From the NCBI GenBank assembly GCA_023055425.1, contig JALGPY010000012.1, positions 10,165,922 through 10,229,921 of the forward strand: a stretch of 64,000 bases of DNA. Reading direction: 5' to 3'. The notes below the pieces were generated by a model that did not search any database, was not told where the DNA came from, and saw only the letters and a program-made list of their open reading frames with translations. Below are positions 1-12,297 of the stretch, piece after piece. The position numbers and the translations under genes are program-made. The DNA comes from Linanthus parryae. Lineage: Eukaryota > Streptophyta > Magnoliopsida > Ericales > Polemoniaceae. Each line of letters opens with the position of its first letter. The first letter of the stretch is position 1.

Positions 1-340
1 ACATACTCCCAAAACTTTAATTTTTGATCACACGAGACTTTCGAAAACAATTTCAACTTTTGATCACCCAAACAATAGACACCTAACCTAACTCCAATGA
101 AAAGCCTCAAATCCAAACGCTCAGTTAAATTGGATGGGCTAAAGCTCTTAGCTAGGAGAGGGTGGGTGGGATACCAGCTCACTAAGCCTATTTTATAAAG
201 ACTTAAACACAAAATAACCCTATTCAAGACTACCCAAATCCCCAACCGCTTGTCAAATTTTGAATTCTTTACCTATGTCCATTTTAAATTTCCCTACAGG
301 TTTTAAATTTTCTTTTGGATAACCTGGCTCTGATACCAAC
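1..340 (-). mobile_element. Internal edge of a Tekay-like Ty3/gypsy element (cut by window)
   Basis: This is the sequence just inside the LTR at 341-2836, which reads on the minus strand. Positions 327-338 read TGGTATCAGAGC on the minus strand, the standard primer-binding site complementary to initiator tRNA-Met, two bases from the LTR edge. The element body therefore continues left, out of the window. No gag-like reading frame is visible in these 340 bases; this part would be untranslated leader. Confidence 0.7.
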
Positions 341-1882
341 TTTAACACCCCAAAATTGACCAAACCGGAAACCCGAGGGTGCCACTCCGTACCCGAGGTT
401 AAACCCGGATACAAGGAGGTTTAGAGATAGAAAATCCAAACAAAACTTCCATAAACTTTAAAGTAATACTTTATTGATAATTCAAATCCTTGTGCCACTA
501 CATGGGAAAATCTAGCTAAACAGAGTTCTATATGAAGGTTCTAAGAATTTAAATGTGATCTACTACTTGTATAAGTGATGATTCACGTCCCCGCTACACT
601 ATGCTCCCATCATAGATATACCTGTGGTGCAGATGACAAAAGAGAACACCACAGTTTCCAAAGTCAGCGGAAATACTGAGTAAGTAACACCCAAGCATGT
701 AAACAGATTATGAAGTAATTTGAAAACCAGTTTGTAGTAGTTTCGCTAAAACAAAGTGAAAGTAAAAGCTTTGACCCTTTTATAAAAGAAATAAGATGAG
801 AGATTTCAATTTCACTTATATTTTCCAAATCACATCCATTATCCAAGTAATGGGATTCCAAAACTCATAATATTCCACTTTTCATTAACAACGTCCAATC
901 CAAAACCAATTTGTTGATACGGGAAAAACCAACCATCTCGCAAGCATCCAAGACCTTAAGTGTCGACACCCCCCAAAGACTCTTGCGGCCAGAGGAGTGA
1001 GTACAGGGAGCTATCCGGGGACTTGCAACCGGATTAAAATAAAATAAATTGAACGAAAGACCGAAGTCAACACGCCCAATGCCAATAGTAACCAATAATA
1101 AAGGCCCCCGCACAACTCTTCCACTTTACGTTGTCATCGATTATTAGATTACAGTGATATTTTCAGAGAAACATTTGCAAAAGTTTGAAACAAGTATTCA
1201 TGTAGCACATGTTTCACATAAAATCATTTTGAGACATATAGGAATGAAAAACATTTGACACGAAAAGAGGAATGGGCGCTAGGCCTGGCATGTTTACTTA
1301 CCTTGAATCTCAAGCAAAGCAAATCACTTCCTAGTAATACTTGAAGTGTCCTTCGTCAACAAAATTGTCGCCTACAAATTTAATAGTATCCTAATCAACA
1401 CATTGCATACGAAGTCCTATAGGTAAATGAAATAAATCCCGCACTAACTCTCCCCAACCTTTACTAAGGCGAACAACCTCTTTTATAAAAAAAAAATACA
1501 CTTTATAAATCTAACGTTTATTATTTGTAAAAACATATCAAACTATAATTATATAACTTATAAAAAGATTAATAGATATCTGAATAGCCAAGAATGTTAT
1601 TTGTTCCAACCTTGATAACGTGACATACTAGTACTATTTAAGGTATGATTTTATATCAACTTTTGTTTATAAAAAAGCAATATAATTATAACCTAATGTA
1701 GCAAAGTTTTATTGCTCTTTTAAAAGAATTTATTTAATATAATTAATAAAATATTATTTTTCAATATACTAGATTTATACAATAAACTCCCAAATAAAAT
1801 AACCCTCAAATGTATTTACTAAAGCTTTCATCCCCCTAATTCTTCTCTTTTAAAATTTGAGTATTGAGGAGTAAAAAAAATA

Positions 1883-1958
1883 GTTGCCTCTTGTGAGACT
1901 CGAACCCAAGATCAACCCCCAAACAAGCATGCTCTTTAACCACTGGGCTAACTGCCCC
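1883..1958 (-). other. tRNA-like Pol III sequence inside the LTR
   Basis: On the minus strand this stretch has an A-box-like TTAGCCCAGTGGTTAA and a B-box-like GGGTTCGAGTC at tRNA-like spacing. The putative acceptor ends do not pair and no clean anticodon stem is visible. It is therefore a tRNA-derived relic or SINE head, not a working tRNA. Confidence 0.5.
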
Positions 1959-2228
1959 TTTTCATCTTTTCTCTCTTCCCAACCATTAATATCAACTTAT
2001 CCACTAATCACTTAATGAAAAAAAGAAACAACAAATACAGAGAGACAGGGGGACGGGTTTGTTACCCGATGGAGGAGAAGAGGAGACGGGAAGAGGCGAG
2101 GCCGATGGTGACGAGGACGTCGGCGGTGGCGGCGTCGGCTGGGCACGGCGGAGGCGACGGAGGCTGGGCCGGCGCACGGCAGTGACGCGGTGGCGGCTCC
2201 GGCTCTGGTCAGGGCTGCTCGCGAAACC

Positions 2229-2230
2229 GA

Positions 2231-2261
<31 letters not shown>

Positions 2262-2310
2262 TCGAAGGAGAGAGAGAGATAGAGAGAGAATTGAGAGAGA
2301 GATATTTGTG
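2229..2310. repeat. GA-rich microsatellite
   Basis: An uninterrupted GA run near 2238-2260 is followed by imperfect GA-rich sequence. It lies in the LTR just downstream (minus sense) of the TATA-like box, so it would form the CT-rich transcript leader. Confidence 0.85.
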
Positions 2311-2837
2311 AATGTTTCTCTGAGACTTAGGCGGGTTTAAATAGCCGGAGAAGAGAAAAATCCGGCGAAGATTAGAACTCTTCCAGGTTCAATTGGGTCT
2401 CCGAATTGGGTCACGATTTGGGCAAAATTGGATTGGTTGGTGAGGAATTTTCGATCTTTGATGAAATAGGAGTTGATTGGGACATAAATTGGTGAAGGTG
2501 GTGGCGATTTAAGGGGTGGTAGTGTTGGTGGCGGCGTAGGAAACGAAGAGAAGCTCCTGTGCGTACAGAGGTTGAAGAAGAAGATGAGACTTTTGTCGAA
2601 AAGACACTTTCGCCCCAACAGTTTTAGGTAAAAGACAGTTAATACCCCCCTACTTTAAGTCAAGACACTATTTAAGTTATGTAAAAGACATAAAAACACC
2701 CAGTTGTTAATAATTATTAAAAATATGAATTTTTAATAATAAAACTAACACTCAACACTTATACGAATATGATATTAACACCACTAATTCCCACTAATAT
2801 ATTTAAATACCCATTTCTAAATAACGGGGTATTTCAG

Positions 2838-3851
2838 TAACTGGGTAATTATAAAGATAGCTATCGGGCATGATAGGAAGCAAGCTTAGGGATCGTAGTG
2901 ATGTAGATAGGATTTGTCCCTCCCACATAATGGGAGTAAATATCCACGACCACTCGAGGGATGAGGCTTATTGAATGTCTGGCCAGACTCAGATAAATCA
3001 ATATGGAGATATTGATGTTATCTGCTCGCATAAGCATATTCCCAGGATCGAGGAACTATGGATTGGATATATGAGTGTGACTATTTATGTCTCGTGTCCA
3101 ATCCGGATATGGAGACAAAGGGATGGTGCAATAGAAGATATTGGGCACAAGAGGTTTGTCGGGATCAGTGACTATTTCTATTAGTTGGGTTGCATGGATG
3201 TGTTGCTAGACACCGCTCCATGTTTGTAATTAGTTACTATCAACTAAGTAGAAACCTATGGGGTCACACGTCAGATAGAGTAGAGCTAGATATGGGATTG
3301 ATTAATATGATTAATTAATAAGAAGGATCATTATGCAACACCTTGCAAACTTAGTACGACTAATTTGCAATGAAGGGACTAATCCAAGTTCATGGAGAAC
3401 TAGGAAGGACCTTTATGGAAACAACAAGGAGTTCTTGGAGTATATAAAGGAGGCTCTAGCTTCCTTCCCACTAAGTGAATGTTATTGAGACATAACACAA
3501 GAGAGTGTGAGAGAACAAAAGGGAGAGAGCAAGACAAGCTACGGACGACCGCCCCTAGCCGTGCGCCCTTCCCGTCGCCGCCAAAGAGGAGGCCGAACCC
3601 TCCTCTTGTCACCTCGTTGCTTGATTCCTTATTCCCTCTTCCTCCGATTCAAGCTAGAACTTGTTGAAGGAAGAATCTAGATCTCACCTCTAGACGTGGA
3701 TCAACCGTAGAGACGAGGACATCATTCTTCGTGTGATCCCTCAAACCAAAAGGTTCATGTTATGACATCTCCTCCTGACGATCCGTGGTGGCCTTTGAGT
3801 AGGATTAATTTTTTTGTTATTCCGCTGCGTTACCTAAGTCAAAACCTAACA
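2838..3851 (+). repeat. Truncated 5' LTR of Angela element A1
   Basis: It matches 9808-10832 of the same element's 3' LTR, starting within GTAACTGGGTAATT and ending in CCTAACA before the primer site. A TATATAAA promoter box sits at 3441-3448 in the context shared by all Angela LTRs here (GTTGTTGGAxTATATAAA type). Confidence 0.9.
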
Positions 3852-3852
3852 G

Positions 3853-3864
3853 TGGTATCAGAGC
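3853..3864 (+). other. Primer-binding site of A1 (initiator tRNA-Met)
   Basis: TGGTATCAGAGC, one base after the LTR end. It is complementary to the 3' end of plant initiator tRNA-Met, the usual primer for Angela elements. Confidence 0.92.
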
Positions 3865-5497
3865 CACAGGTCGTAGAGCATAACACGATTTTATGTGTTA
3901 CGATTTCAGTTTATACGCTGTATTATTGTTATTACGCGAAAACTGAAAATAATTGGCATAGTAGATGCAAATTGAATTTGATTCAATATAAACAAGATCT
4001 AATTTTAACATTGGATTTTAGAATTGGTGAGTTTAATCACAAATGATGTGAATAATTGGGTTCTTGAAAAATTATGGTTCATGGGCACATAGTTGAAAAG
4101 GAGTTTTCATTTATGGAAACAAATTTATGGAAACATCCATAAGGAAACAACCAAACTTGGGAAACAAGGAAGAAGGGAAGGAGACTAGGGTCGAACCCTA
4201 GCCGTCCGGCCCTCCCTCCTTGTGCACCAAGCTAGGTCGCGGGTCACATGGGGCTGCCGGCATTGGGCCGGGCCGTGTGGCGGGCGGCGGTCCTCCTAGG
4301 GGTTCGGGCCTTGTTGGCTTGAACTCCTTAGACCGTTGTAACCCTAATTACCCAATCTAATTAAAATTAAACAAGCGCGTTAAAAATTGGTTTTAACTGT
4401 ATCATGTGCTTTGTTGCATGGTGGATGGATATGGCCTAGGATTGTGGATGTTTATTGCTTTTTGGTTTGGTTTACGGCCTGCGAGCTGATCAAATTAATG
4501 TAATAATTAATTAAGTTTTACGGCCTGCGAGTCGTTTTCTCCTCGACATGTGAGGCTTTTATTATTTATTCTAGATGTTAGGCTAGAATTAGAAATATTT
4601 ATATGATAGCCAAGAGCATGGAGAAGAAGACCGGAGAACCAAAGGAGCCAAAAGACAAAGAAGACACCCCCTAGGCATGCGACTATGGTGGAGCACATGG
4701 AGATGAGCTTGTCACTTTAGGACAATTGGATATTATCATTGGCTTGATAATATCAATAGTCTAGAGGCCATATCCATGCCACGTTTTTTATTTTTTTATT
4801 TTGTGGATATTTATTATTTATGTCTTGTTATTTATTTTTGTGTGTATGGCAATACTAGCAGAACGTTAACAAGATAATAATAAACAAAGTTGGTCTTTTA
4901 TTGTGGATTGCCCAATCCAAATAAGTAGACCATGTTGATTAGATCAACCAAACAAATTAAGAAAATTAAATCCCTCAATTAAATATTGCGTTTTGCCTTC
5001 TCTTGCCAAAACACCCTTCATGATCAGGGTTCATTAAAATTCGGGTGTTACAAAGCAAGGCGATTTTAATTTACCATGGTGTGTTGCGGACGACACAAGC
5101 TAGCAATGTGTGTATGTTGAAGCAAGAGGTTGGACGCAACTGGGTAAGACTCAATTGGATTGATGAGCCTAGAGGCATGACAATTAGGCGTTATCCATAG
5201 GATAAAGAATAAAGAGTTATTCACCTAATTGGACCAAGAGTTGCATAGGGATGCAATTGGAATGGTTCCTACCTAAATAACCTATTCTTGGGTGACTTGC
5301 CAAAGCAATCTCAAGAAGAAGTGAAAAAGGGATCTTGGACCTACTAAAAAATATTATGATTTTTGTCGCATTAATGGTGAGGGCTATTAATCCGAGAAAA
5401 ATAGTGGGAGCTATATTTGATGATCTAGCCATTGTTGAATATAGTTAAATTGTTCAAAATACTAAAATTGCACATTTCTCGTTTTGTAGAATTCCAA
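3865..5497 (+). other. Untranslated leader of A1
   Basis: This is about 1.6 kb without a credible gene. It contains a GC-rich block near 4190-4320, an AT-rich inverted repeat flanked by two copies of GGCCTGCGAG near 4475-4530, and pyrimidine-poor sequence up to the gag start. The same order is found in the leaders of A2 and A3. Confidence 0.8.
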
Positions 5498-6330
5498 ATG
5501 GCAAACAACAACGCATCGACTTCATCCCTACGATCTGTCCTTGAGAAGGATAAACTGTCTGGAACGAATTTCGTTGAATGGTACAGAAACTTAAGGATTG
5601 TCTTTAAGCAAGAAAAGAAGTTTTACGTCTTGGACACTCCAATTCCAGCCCCACCACAAGATGAGTCTGTTCTAGCGGATGTGAGGGCACGTCAGAAACA
5701 TATTGATGATTCTAATGACGTGACTTGCCTCATGCTTTGTACCATGACTCCTGAGCTTCAGAAGCAGCATGAGAATATGGAAGCCTATGATATGATCATA
5801 CACTTGAAACAATTTTTTCAGGAACAGGCAAGGCATGAGCGCTATGAGGTGTCTAAAGCATTATTCAAGAGTAGTCTTGCAGAAGGGAATCCAGTAGGAC
5901 CTCACGTACTCCGAATGATCGGGTATATTGAGAACCTTGAGAGACTGGGATTCCCACTAGGCCAAGATTTGGCTACTGATCTTGTCTTGTAATCGTTGCC
6001 TGACTGTTATAATCAGTTCATCATGAACTATAATATGAACCAGATCGGTAAGAATCTGCCAGACTTGTTGAACATGCTAAAGACAGCGGAACAGAGCGTT
6101 AATAAAGGCAAGGGCAAGGCCATAATGATGATGCATAAGAAGAAGGGAAAAGGAGTTTCCTCTACTTACAATGGAAAACGCAAGAATGTTGCGAAATCCA
6201 AGGAAGCCCTAAAGCCTAGTGGAGGCGTGGCTAAAGGTGAATGTCACTACTGCAGCCAGCCGGGTCACTGGAGGAGGAATTGCCCTAAATATCTGGAGGA
6301 TAAAAGGTTTGGAATAGTGATTCTACCACC
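5498..6330 (+). pseudogene. gag: Copia gag (nucleocapsid) of A1, broken
   Basis: The frame opens with MANNNASTSSLRSVLEKDKL at 5498, the same start context as in A2 and A3. It contains the conserved WYRNLRIV segment of Angela gag and a CCHC zinc knuckle CHYCSQPGHWRRNC around 6241-6282, which binds RNA during packaging. An in-frame TAA at 5990-5992 replaces the glutamine codon kept in A2 and A3; the frame then continues unchanged. The protein would form the virus-like particle. With the internal stop it cannot make full-length Gag. Confidence 0.88.
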
Positions 6331-9300
6331 ACCAGGTATTTATGTTATAGACGTCAATTTTTCTATTTCTTCATCATGGGTATTGGATACTGGATGTGGT
6401 TCTCACATTTGTCGAAATGTGCAGGATTTGAAAAGAAGTAGAAGATTGAGTAAAGGGGAGATAAATGTGCGCGTCGGGAATGGAGCAAGAGTTGCTGCAT
6501 TAGCTGTAGGCGTTTATGAGCTATCTTTGCCTTCTGGACTTATTTTAGAATTAGACAATTGATTTTATGTGTCTGCTATGAGCAGAAATATTATTTCCAA
6601 TTCTTGTTTGGACGAGAAGGGTTTTTCTATTTCAATAAAGGACAAGTGTTGTTCCATTTATTTTGATAGTATGCACTATTGTAGTGCGCATTTGTCTAAT
6701 GGATTGTATATCCTTGATCTATATAGTCCAATCTATAACATAAATACTAAGAGGATTAAAACTAATGATTTAAATCCTACATCTATGGCACTGTCGTTTA
6801 GGCCATATAAATGAGAATCATATGAGACATGTGAGTCTAGACTTCATAAGGATGGACTTGTAGACTCATTTGATTTAGAATCATATGAGACATGTGAGTC
6901 TTGTTTATTAGGAAAAATGACAAAGTCCCCTTTCAATAAGAAAGGTGAGAGGACTAGTGAGTTATTGGCACTCATACATACCGATGTATGTGGACCATTC
7001 TCCACGCCTGCCAGAGGTGGTTATACCTACTTCATCACATTCACTGATGATTTCAGTAGATATGGATTTGTATACCTTATGAAGGCCAAATCCGAATCCT
7101 TTGAATTGTTAAAAGAATTCAAGAATGAAGTAGAGAAGCAACTTGGTAAAAGTATTAAAGCTCTACGATCAGATCGTGGAGGATAATACTTAAGCCAAGA
7201 GTTTGATGAGTATCTTAGAGAGTGTGGGATAGTATCCCATCTCACTCCACCCGGAACGCCACAATGGAATGGCATGTCCGAGAGGAGGAATCGCATGCTA
7301 ATAGATATGGTGCGATCTATGATGTCTCAAACAGATCTTCCGATATCCTTTTGGGGACATGCTCTAATGACAGCAGCTTTTACCATTAAACGCGTTCCAT
7401 CCAAATTAGTCATGAAGACACCATATGAGATATGGACTGGAAAGCGTCTCATAGTGTCGTTTATGAGGGGCTGCGATGTCTATGTAAAGCGTTTACAAAT
7501 AGACAAGCTCGGGCCCAAAGCGGATAAGTGTAAATTTGTGGGATATCCTAAGGAAACTAAATGATATTATTTCTACAATCCCACCGAGAACAAAGTGTTT
7601 GTTGCTCGGACCGGCGTGTTTCTAGAAAGAGAGTTTGTCTCTAAAGAAGCAAGTGGGAGGGCTGTAGAACTTGAAGAAATTCAAGAACCACAAATCACTG
7701 AACCGATGATGGAACATGCACAGGAACCGCAAACTGATGTGGAGGAACCCGTTCAGGTAACACAGAAACTCTGTAGATCAGGAAGAGTGCGTCATGAGCC
7801 AGAGAGGTATGGACTTCTCGTAACTGAGCCTGATGATGTACCACTCATGGATGATGAGCCTGCAAACTACGGAGAGGCCATAAAAGGCCCAAACTCTAAG
7901 AAGTGTCTAGAAGCCATGATATCTGAAATGAATTCCATGTACACCAACGAAGTATGGACTTTGGTGGAACCACCCGAAGGGGCTCGGCCTATAGGGTGCA
8001 AGTGGGTCTTCAAAAAGAAGACCGACATGGATGGCAAGGTAGTTGCCTATAAGGGGCGATTGGTAGCCAAAGGGTATAGACAGATTTATGGTATTGACTA
8101 TGATGAGACCTTTTCACCAGTCGCCATGACTAAATCCATTCGAATCCTACTTGCTATTGCAGCATACTACGACTATGAGATTTGGCAAATGGATGTCAAA
8201 ACAACGTTCCTTTTGTGGGAACCTCCTCGAGGATGTGTACATGACACAACCGGAGGGTTTTGAGGATCCAGTGAATGCCAGCAAAGTCTGTAAACTGAAA
8301 AGATCCATTTATGGATTAAAGAAAGCTTCTAGGAGTTGGAATCGATGTTTTGATGACGCAGTCAAAGAGTTTGGCTTCATCAAGAACGAAGATGAGCCTT
8401 GTGTTTACAAGAAGGTTAGTGGGAGCTCTATAGTACTTCTGTTCTTGTATGTGGATGACATACTAATCATTGGCAACGACATTCCTACTTTGCAATCTGT
8501 TAAAGATTGGCTAGGAAAGTGCTTTGCAATGAAGGACTTAGGAGACGCAGCCTATATACTTGGTATAAAGATCTATAGAGAAAAATCTAGAAGGTTGCTC
8601 GGCCTAAGTCAAAGTACCTATATCGACAAAGTGTTGAAGAGGTTCAACATGCAAGATTCCAAGAAGGGATTCTTGCCCATGTCGCATGGAGTCACTCTTT
8701 CTAGGAATGACTGTCCCTCCAATGAGATTGAGAAGTACCGCATGAGTAGGATACCCTATGCTTTGGCCATAGGATCTATCATGTACGCCATGTTGTGTAC
8801 TAGACCAGACGGATCATACGCGTTGAGTATTGTGAGCAGATATCAGTCCAATCCGGGTGAGAGTCACTGGATTACTGTCAAGAATATCCTAAAGTACCTG
8901 AGAAGAACTAAGGATGTGTTCTTGATATTTGGAGGTAAGGAAGAGCTAAGTGTAAAGGGTTACACTGATGCAAGCTTCCAAACCGACAAAGATGACTACA
9001 GATCGCAGACTGGATACGTGTTTTGCCTGAATGGAGGAGCCGTGAGCTGGAAGAGTTCCAAGCAAGGGAAAGTTGCTGATTCTACAACGGAAGTTGAGTA
9101 CATTGCTTCTGCAGAAGTTGCAAAAGAGGCAGTTTGGATAAAGAAGTTTATCAATGAGCTCGGTGTGGTCCCTAGCATCGTGGATCACATAGAGTTGTAC
9201 TGTGACAACTCCGGGGCGATCGCACAAGCCAAGGAACCGAGATCACACCATAAATCAAAGCATGTACTTAGGAGATTCCATCTAATTCGTGATATGATCG

Positions 9301-9419
9301 ATCGAGGAGATGTGAGATGTGCAAGATTCCAACGGATGACAATCTTTCAGGTCCCTCACAAAACCTCTTGCGCAGCGAAAGCAAGATGGGCACGCAAGAT
9401 CTATAGGCATATGAGATGA
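6331..9419 (+). pseudogene. pol: Copia pol (protease, integrase, RT, RNase H) of A1, broken
   Basis: The aspartic protease shows LDTGCGSHICR near 6386. The integrase core shows its three acidic positions in HTDVCGP (about 6976), RSDRGG (about 7170) and the SERRNR segment (about 7277). The reverse transcriptase shows FLYVDDILIIGN near 8443. RNase H shows YTDASFQ near 8963 and ends in decayed sequence near 9330-9415. Breaks seen: stops at 6560 and 7184, a frameshift near 6785 with a small local duplication of ATCATATGAGACATGTGAGT, a stop at 7562, and a frameshift near 8213 within RT. These make the element non-autonomous. Confidence 0.88.
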
Positions 9420-9449
9420 TCCAGATTGGCTCTAGTGCAAGTGGGAGAC

Positions 9450-10832
9450 TGTTGGAATAGATGCCCTAGAGGCAATCTTATATTTAGTATGAACATTGTT
9501 TTGGCTAGAATATTCATTTATTGTGATATTTAATATAATGAAGTCCTTAGTCCACTATATTGATTAATATGACGATCAAATATAGACTAGTATGTGGGTA
9601 GATTGATATGGAGATATCAAGTCTAACACATGGATATGCATTAGGAGTAATGACATACTGGATTGACCCACAACGAGAAGGATACATTAGATTATGTTAA
9701 AGTCGCAATCGCTTCTCGTAGTGCTAATATAATTGCAATCCTTAGACTTGAAGTCACTAGATACTCTAGTTGTGGAATATTGTGCTTTGATGTTATCAAA
9801 CGTTACACCATAACTGGGTAATTATAAATATAGCTATCGGGCATGATAGGAAGCAAGCTTAGGGATCATAGTGATGTAGATATGATTTGTCCCTCCCACA
9901 TAATGGGAGTAAATATCCACAGCCACTCGAGGGATGAGGCTTATTGAATGTCTAGCCAGACTCAGATAAATCAATATGGAGATATTGATGTTATCTGCTC
10001 GCATAAGCATATTCCCAGGATCGAGGAACTAAGGGATGGATATACGAGTGTGACTATTTATGTCTCGAGTCCGATCCGGATATGGAGACAAATGGATGGT
10101 GCAATATAATATATTGGGCACAAGAGGTTTGTCGGGATCACTGACTATTTCTATTAGTTGGGTGGCATGGATGTGTTGCTAGACACCGCTCCATGTTTGT
10201 AATTAATTACTACCAACTAAGTAGAAACCTATGGGGTCACACGTCAAATAGAGTAGAGCTAGATTTGGGATTGATTAATATGATTAATTAATAAGAAGGA
10301 TCATTATGCAACACCTTGCAAACTTAGTATGACTAATTTGCAAGGAAGCGACTAATCCAAGTTCATGGAGAACTAGGAAGGACCTTTATGGAAACAACAA
10401 GGAGTTGTTGGAGTATATAAAGGAGGCTCTAGCTTCCTTCCCACTAAGTGAATGTTATTGAGACATAACACAAGAAAGTGGGAGAGAACAAAAGAGAGAG
10501 AGAGCAAAACAAGCTAGGGCCGACCGCCCTTCCCGTCGGCGCCAAAGAGGAGGCCGAACCCTCCTCTTGTTACCTCGTTGCTTGATTCCTTCTTCCCTCT
10601 TCCTCCGGTTCAAGCTAGCACTTGTTGAAGGAAGAATCTAGATCTCACCTGTAGACGTGGATCAACCGTAGAGACGAGGACATCATTCTTCGTGTGATCT
10701 CTCAAACCAAAAGGTACACAATACTATGTCCCTTATCATGTTATGATATCTCCTCCTGACGATCTGTGGTGGGCTTTGAGTAGGATTAAATTTTTTGTTA
10801 TTCCGCTGCGTTACCTACGTCAAAACCCAACA
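9450..10832 (+). repeat. 3' LTR of Angela element A1
   Basis: It starts TGTTGGAATAGATG directly after the purine-rich tract CAAGTGGGAGAC and ends ACCCAACA. Length is 1383 bp. A TATATAAA box lies at 10414-10421. Confidence 0.92.
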
Positions 10833-12297
10833 GAGGAGGATTAGATCACAAAAACATCCCGCCCACTATACTGTCAAGAAAGGACGGGAAACAAATATAG
10901 TTATCTTTCCTTACTACCAGAATTTGACATCAAAGAGTTGGGAAGACTTTTGACATCAAAAGAATTTTGTAAAGACTTATATGGCATCAAGAATGAAAAT
11001 AGTTCTAGAGAACGTCTTCGAAGATAGCTGATCATTTTCCACTTAAGCAGGATAGTGCGGTCCGCTAAAACGTTGCTAAACCGCGTCGACGAATGGTACA
11101 TCCTTAAAAATTATTGCTACAAATGAAAGAAAATGAGTGAAAAAGAGTTGGAAAAGTATAGTGATTGTTTTGGGTACTTAAGATTTCCTTTTATAATGGT
11201 GAAGATACCTACGTGAAAAGACACAAACAGAATAGCACGGTTATCCGGGTACGTACGATGAAGATACAGGTCCGGAAAGATACGAACTGAATAGTCACAA
11301 CTATTTAAATTTAAACTCAGCTAAAATAAAATCTAAATTACAGTTTTAATTTGGATAGTCACAAGTCTTCGAATATGTAAATATGTCAATTTTTAGGAAA
11401 TTAAGAACACTAAAACATTAAAACACCCACAAATTTTAGAGAGCAGTATAGATTACAAAAGTTTCCCTGTGACAGTTTAGTTAATACATCTACTTGGGTT
11501 TCGACAGTCTTGCTTCCAATTCGATGGGATTTTACTCAGTCTGAGATTTTAGGTTTCTACCCACCATATGTAAGCAACAGGATATTTCATTGGCATTGTT
11601 GACTTCTTAAAACCTTAGATTTTATAAATGACGGTTGTAGTTTTGCATCTGGCTAGATGTTGAGGGCACATAGGAAATGAAATAAATTCGTGACAAATCA
11701 TTCGAAGGACAATTACACTAGAGTTTCTATAAACAGGCAGGCAAAGACATATCCTGGCCATAAATAAGCATTGTTCGCCACCATAAGCCGAATACAAAGT
11801 TTGATTGCCTAAAGCCAGAACAATTACAATCTTTAAATTGGTAGTAAAAAAATATTCTAAGAGTTCTAATAACATCCACAATAGTAGTAGTAGATGCATC
11901 CTAGCCACTTCACCAAGTAGTTCATTAATAGGAGATTAAATTTGCAAGTGGAATGTCAGCCTACTGCCGATATATTGTCTTCCGTTTAACTGGCCTGCTG
12001 TGTTTGCTTGCATTATTCCTTTTTGAAACAAAAGAGAGTTGATATCTGCGGGCACACAGTTCGGGAAATTGAATCCAGGAATACATTTCGGCCTTCCAGA
12101 TGGCAGCTCAGATTCACAGCACTTTGGATTGGCCTAACCATTGAATTTGCATCGCGTCCAGTAGTTGATCTCTTGGACAAACATACCCCAGACCATTGTT
12201 CTAGGTCATCTGGTCTTCTTTTGAATGCTTTAAGAAGTTGAGTGATTGAGTAAGATCGACTTTTCTTAGTATGTAAAACAAATCAAATACTATGATT
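10833..12297. other. Sequence between A1 and the anthranilate phosphoribosyltransferase gene
   Basis: I recognise no gene here. Short reading frames exist (for example 10901-11101 and 11615-11908, minus) but carry no family motif. The part next to 12298 should contain the 3' untranslated region of the minus-strand gene, and possibly a further small terminal exon. I could not define a polyadenylation site. Confidence 0.5.

Larger units (their letters stand above)
341..2836 (-). repeat. Tekay-like Ty3/gypsy LTR (5' LTR of a minus-strand element)
   Basis: The plus strand starts with a run like TTTAACACCCC and ends with GGGGTATTTCA, the inverted ends typical of Tekay/Del LTRs. The adjacent initiator-Met primer site fixes the orientation as minus. 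Blocks at about 590-700 and 940-1380 match 52130-52250 and 54085-54520 in the solo LTR at 51916-56851, so both belong to one diverged family. On the minus strand a TATTTAAA box near 2333-2342 precedes a CT-rich tract, a plausible LTR promoter and leader. The LTR ends exactly where the truncated Angela LTR begins, which suggests insertion into it. Confidence 0.7.
2838..10832 (+). mobile_element. Angela-type Ty1/copia retrotransposon A1, 5' truncated and decayed
   Basis: The order is truncated 5' LTR (2838-3851), initiator-Met primer site (3853-3864), leader, gag, protease, integrase, reverse transcriptase, RNase H, purine tract and full 3' LTR (9450-10832). The LTR start TGTTGGAATAGATGCCC and the copia domain order with integrase before RT point to the Angela clade. 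The 5' LTR lacks about the first 360 bases, and its missing edge abuts the gypsy LTR at 2836. No target duplication can be checked because the left end is missing. Multiple in-frame stops and frameshifts make it defective. Confidence 0.9.

Noticed and set aside
1883..1958. Functional tRNA gene
   Set aside because: Acceptor stem does not pair and no proper anticodon stem is visible; kept only as a tRNA-like relic.
2059..2618. Protein-coding frames around the GA tract
   Set aside because: Low-complexity GA-rich and Arg/Glu or Pro/Ser-rich translations within an LTR, overlapping on both strands.
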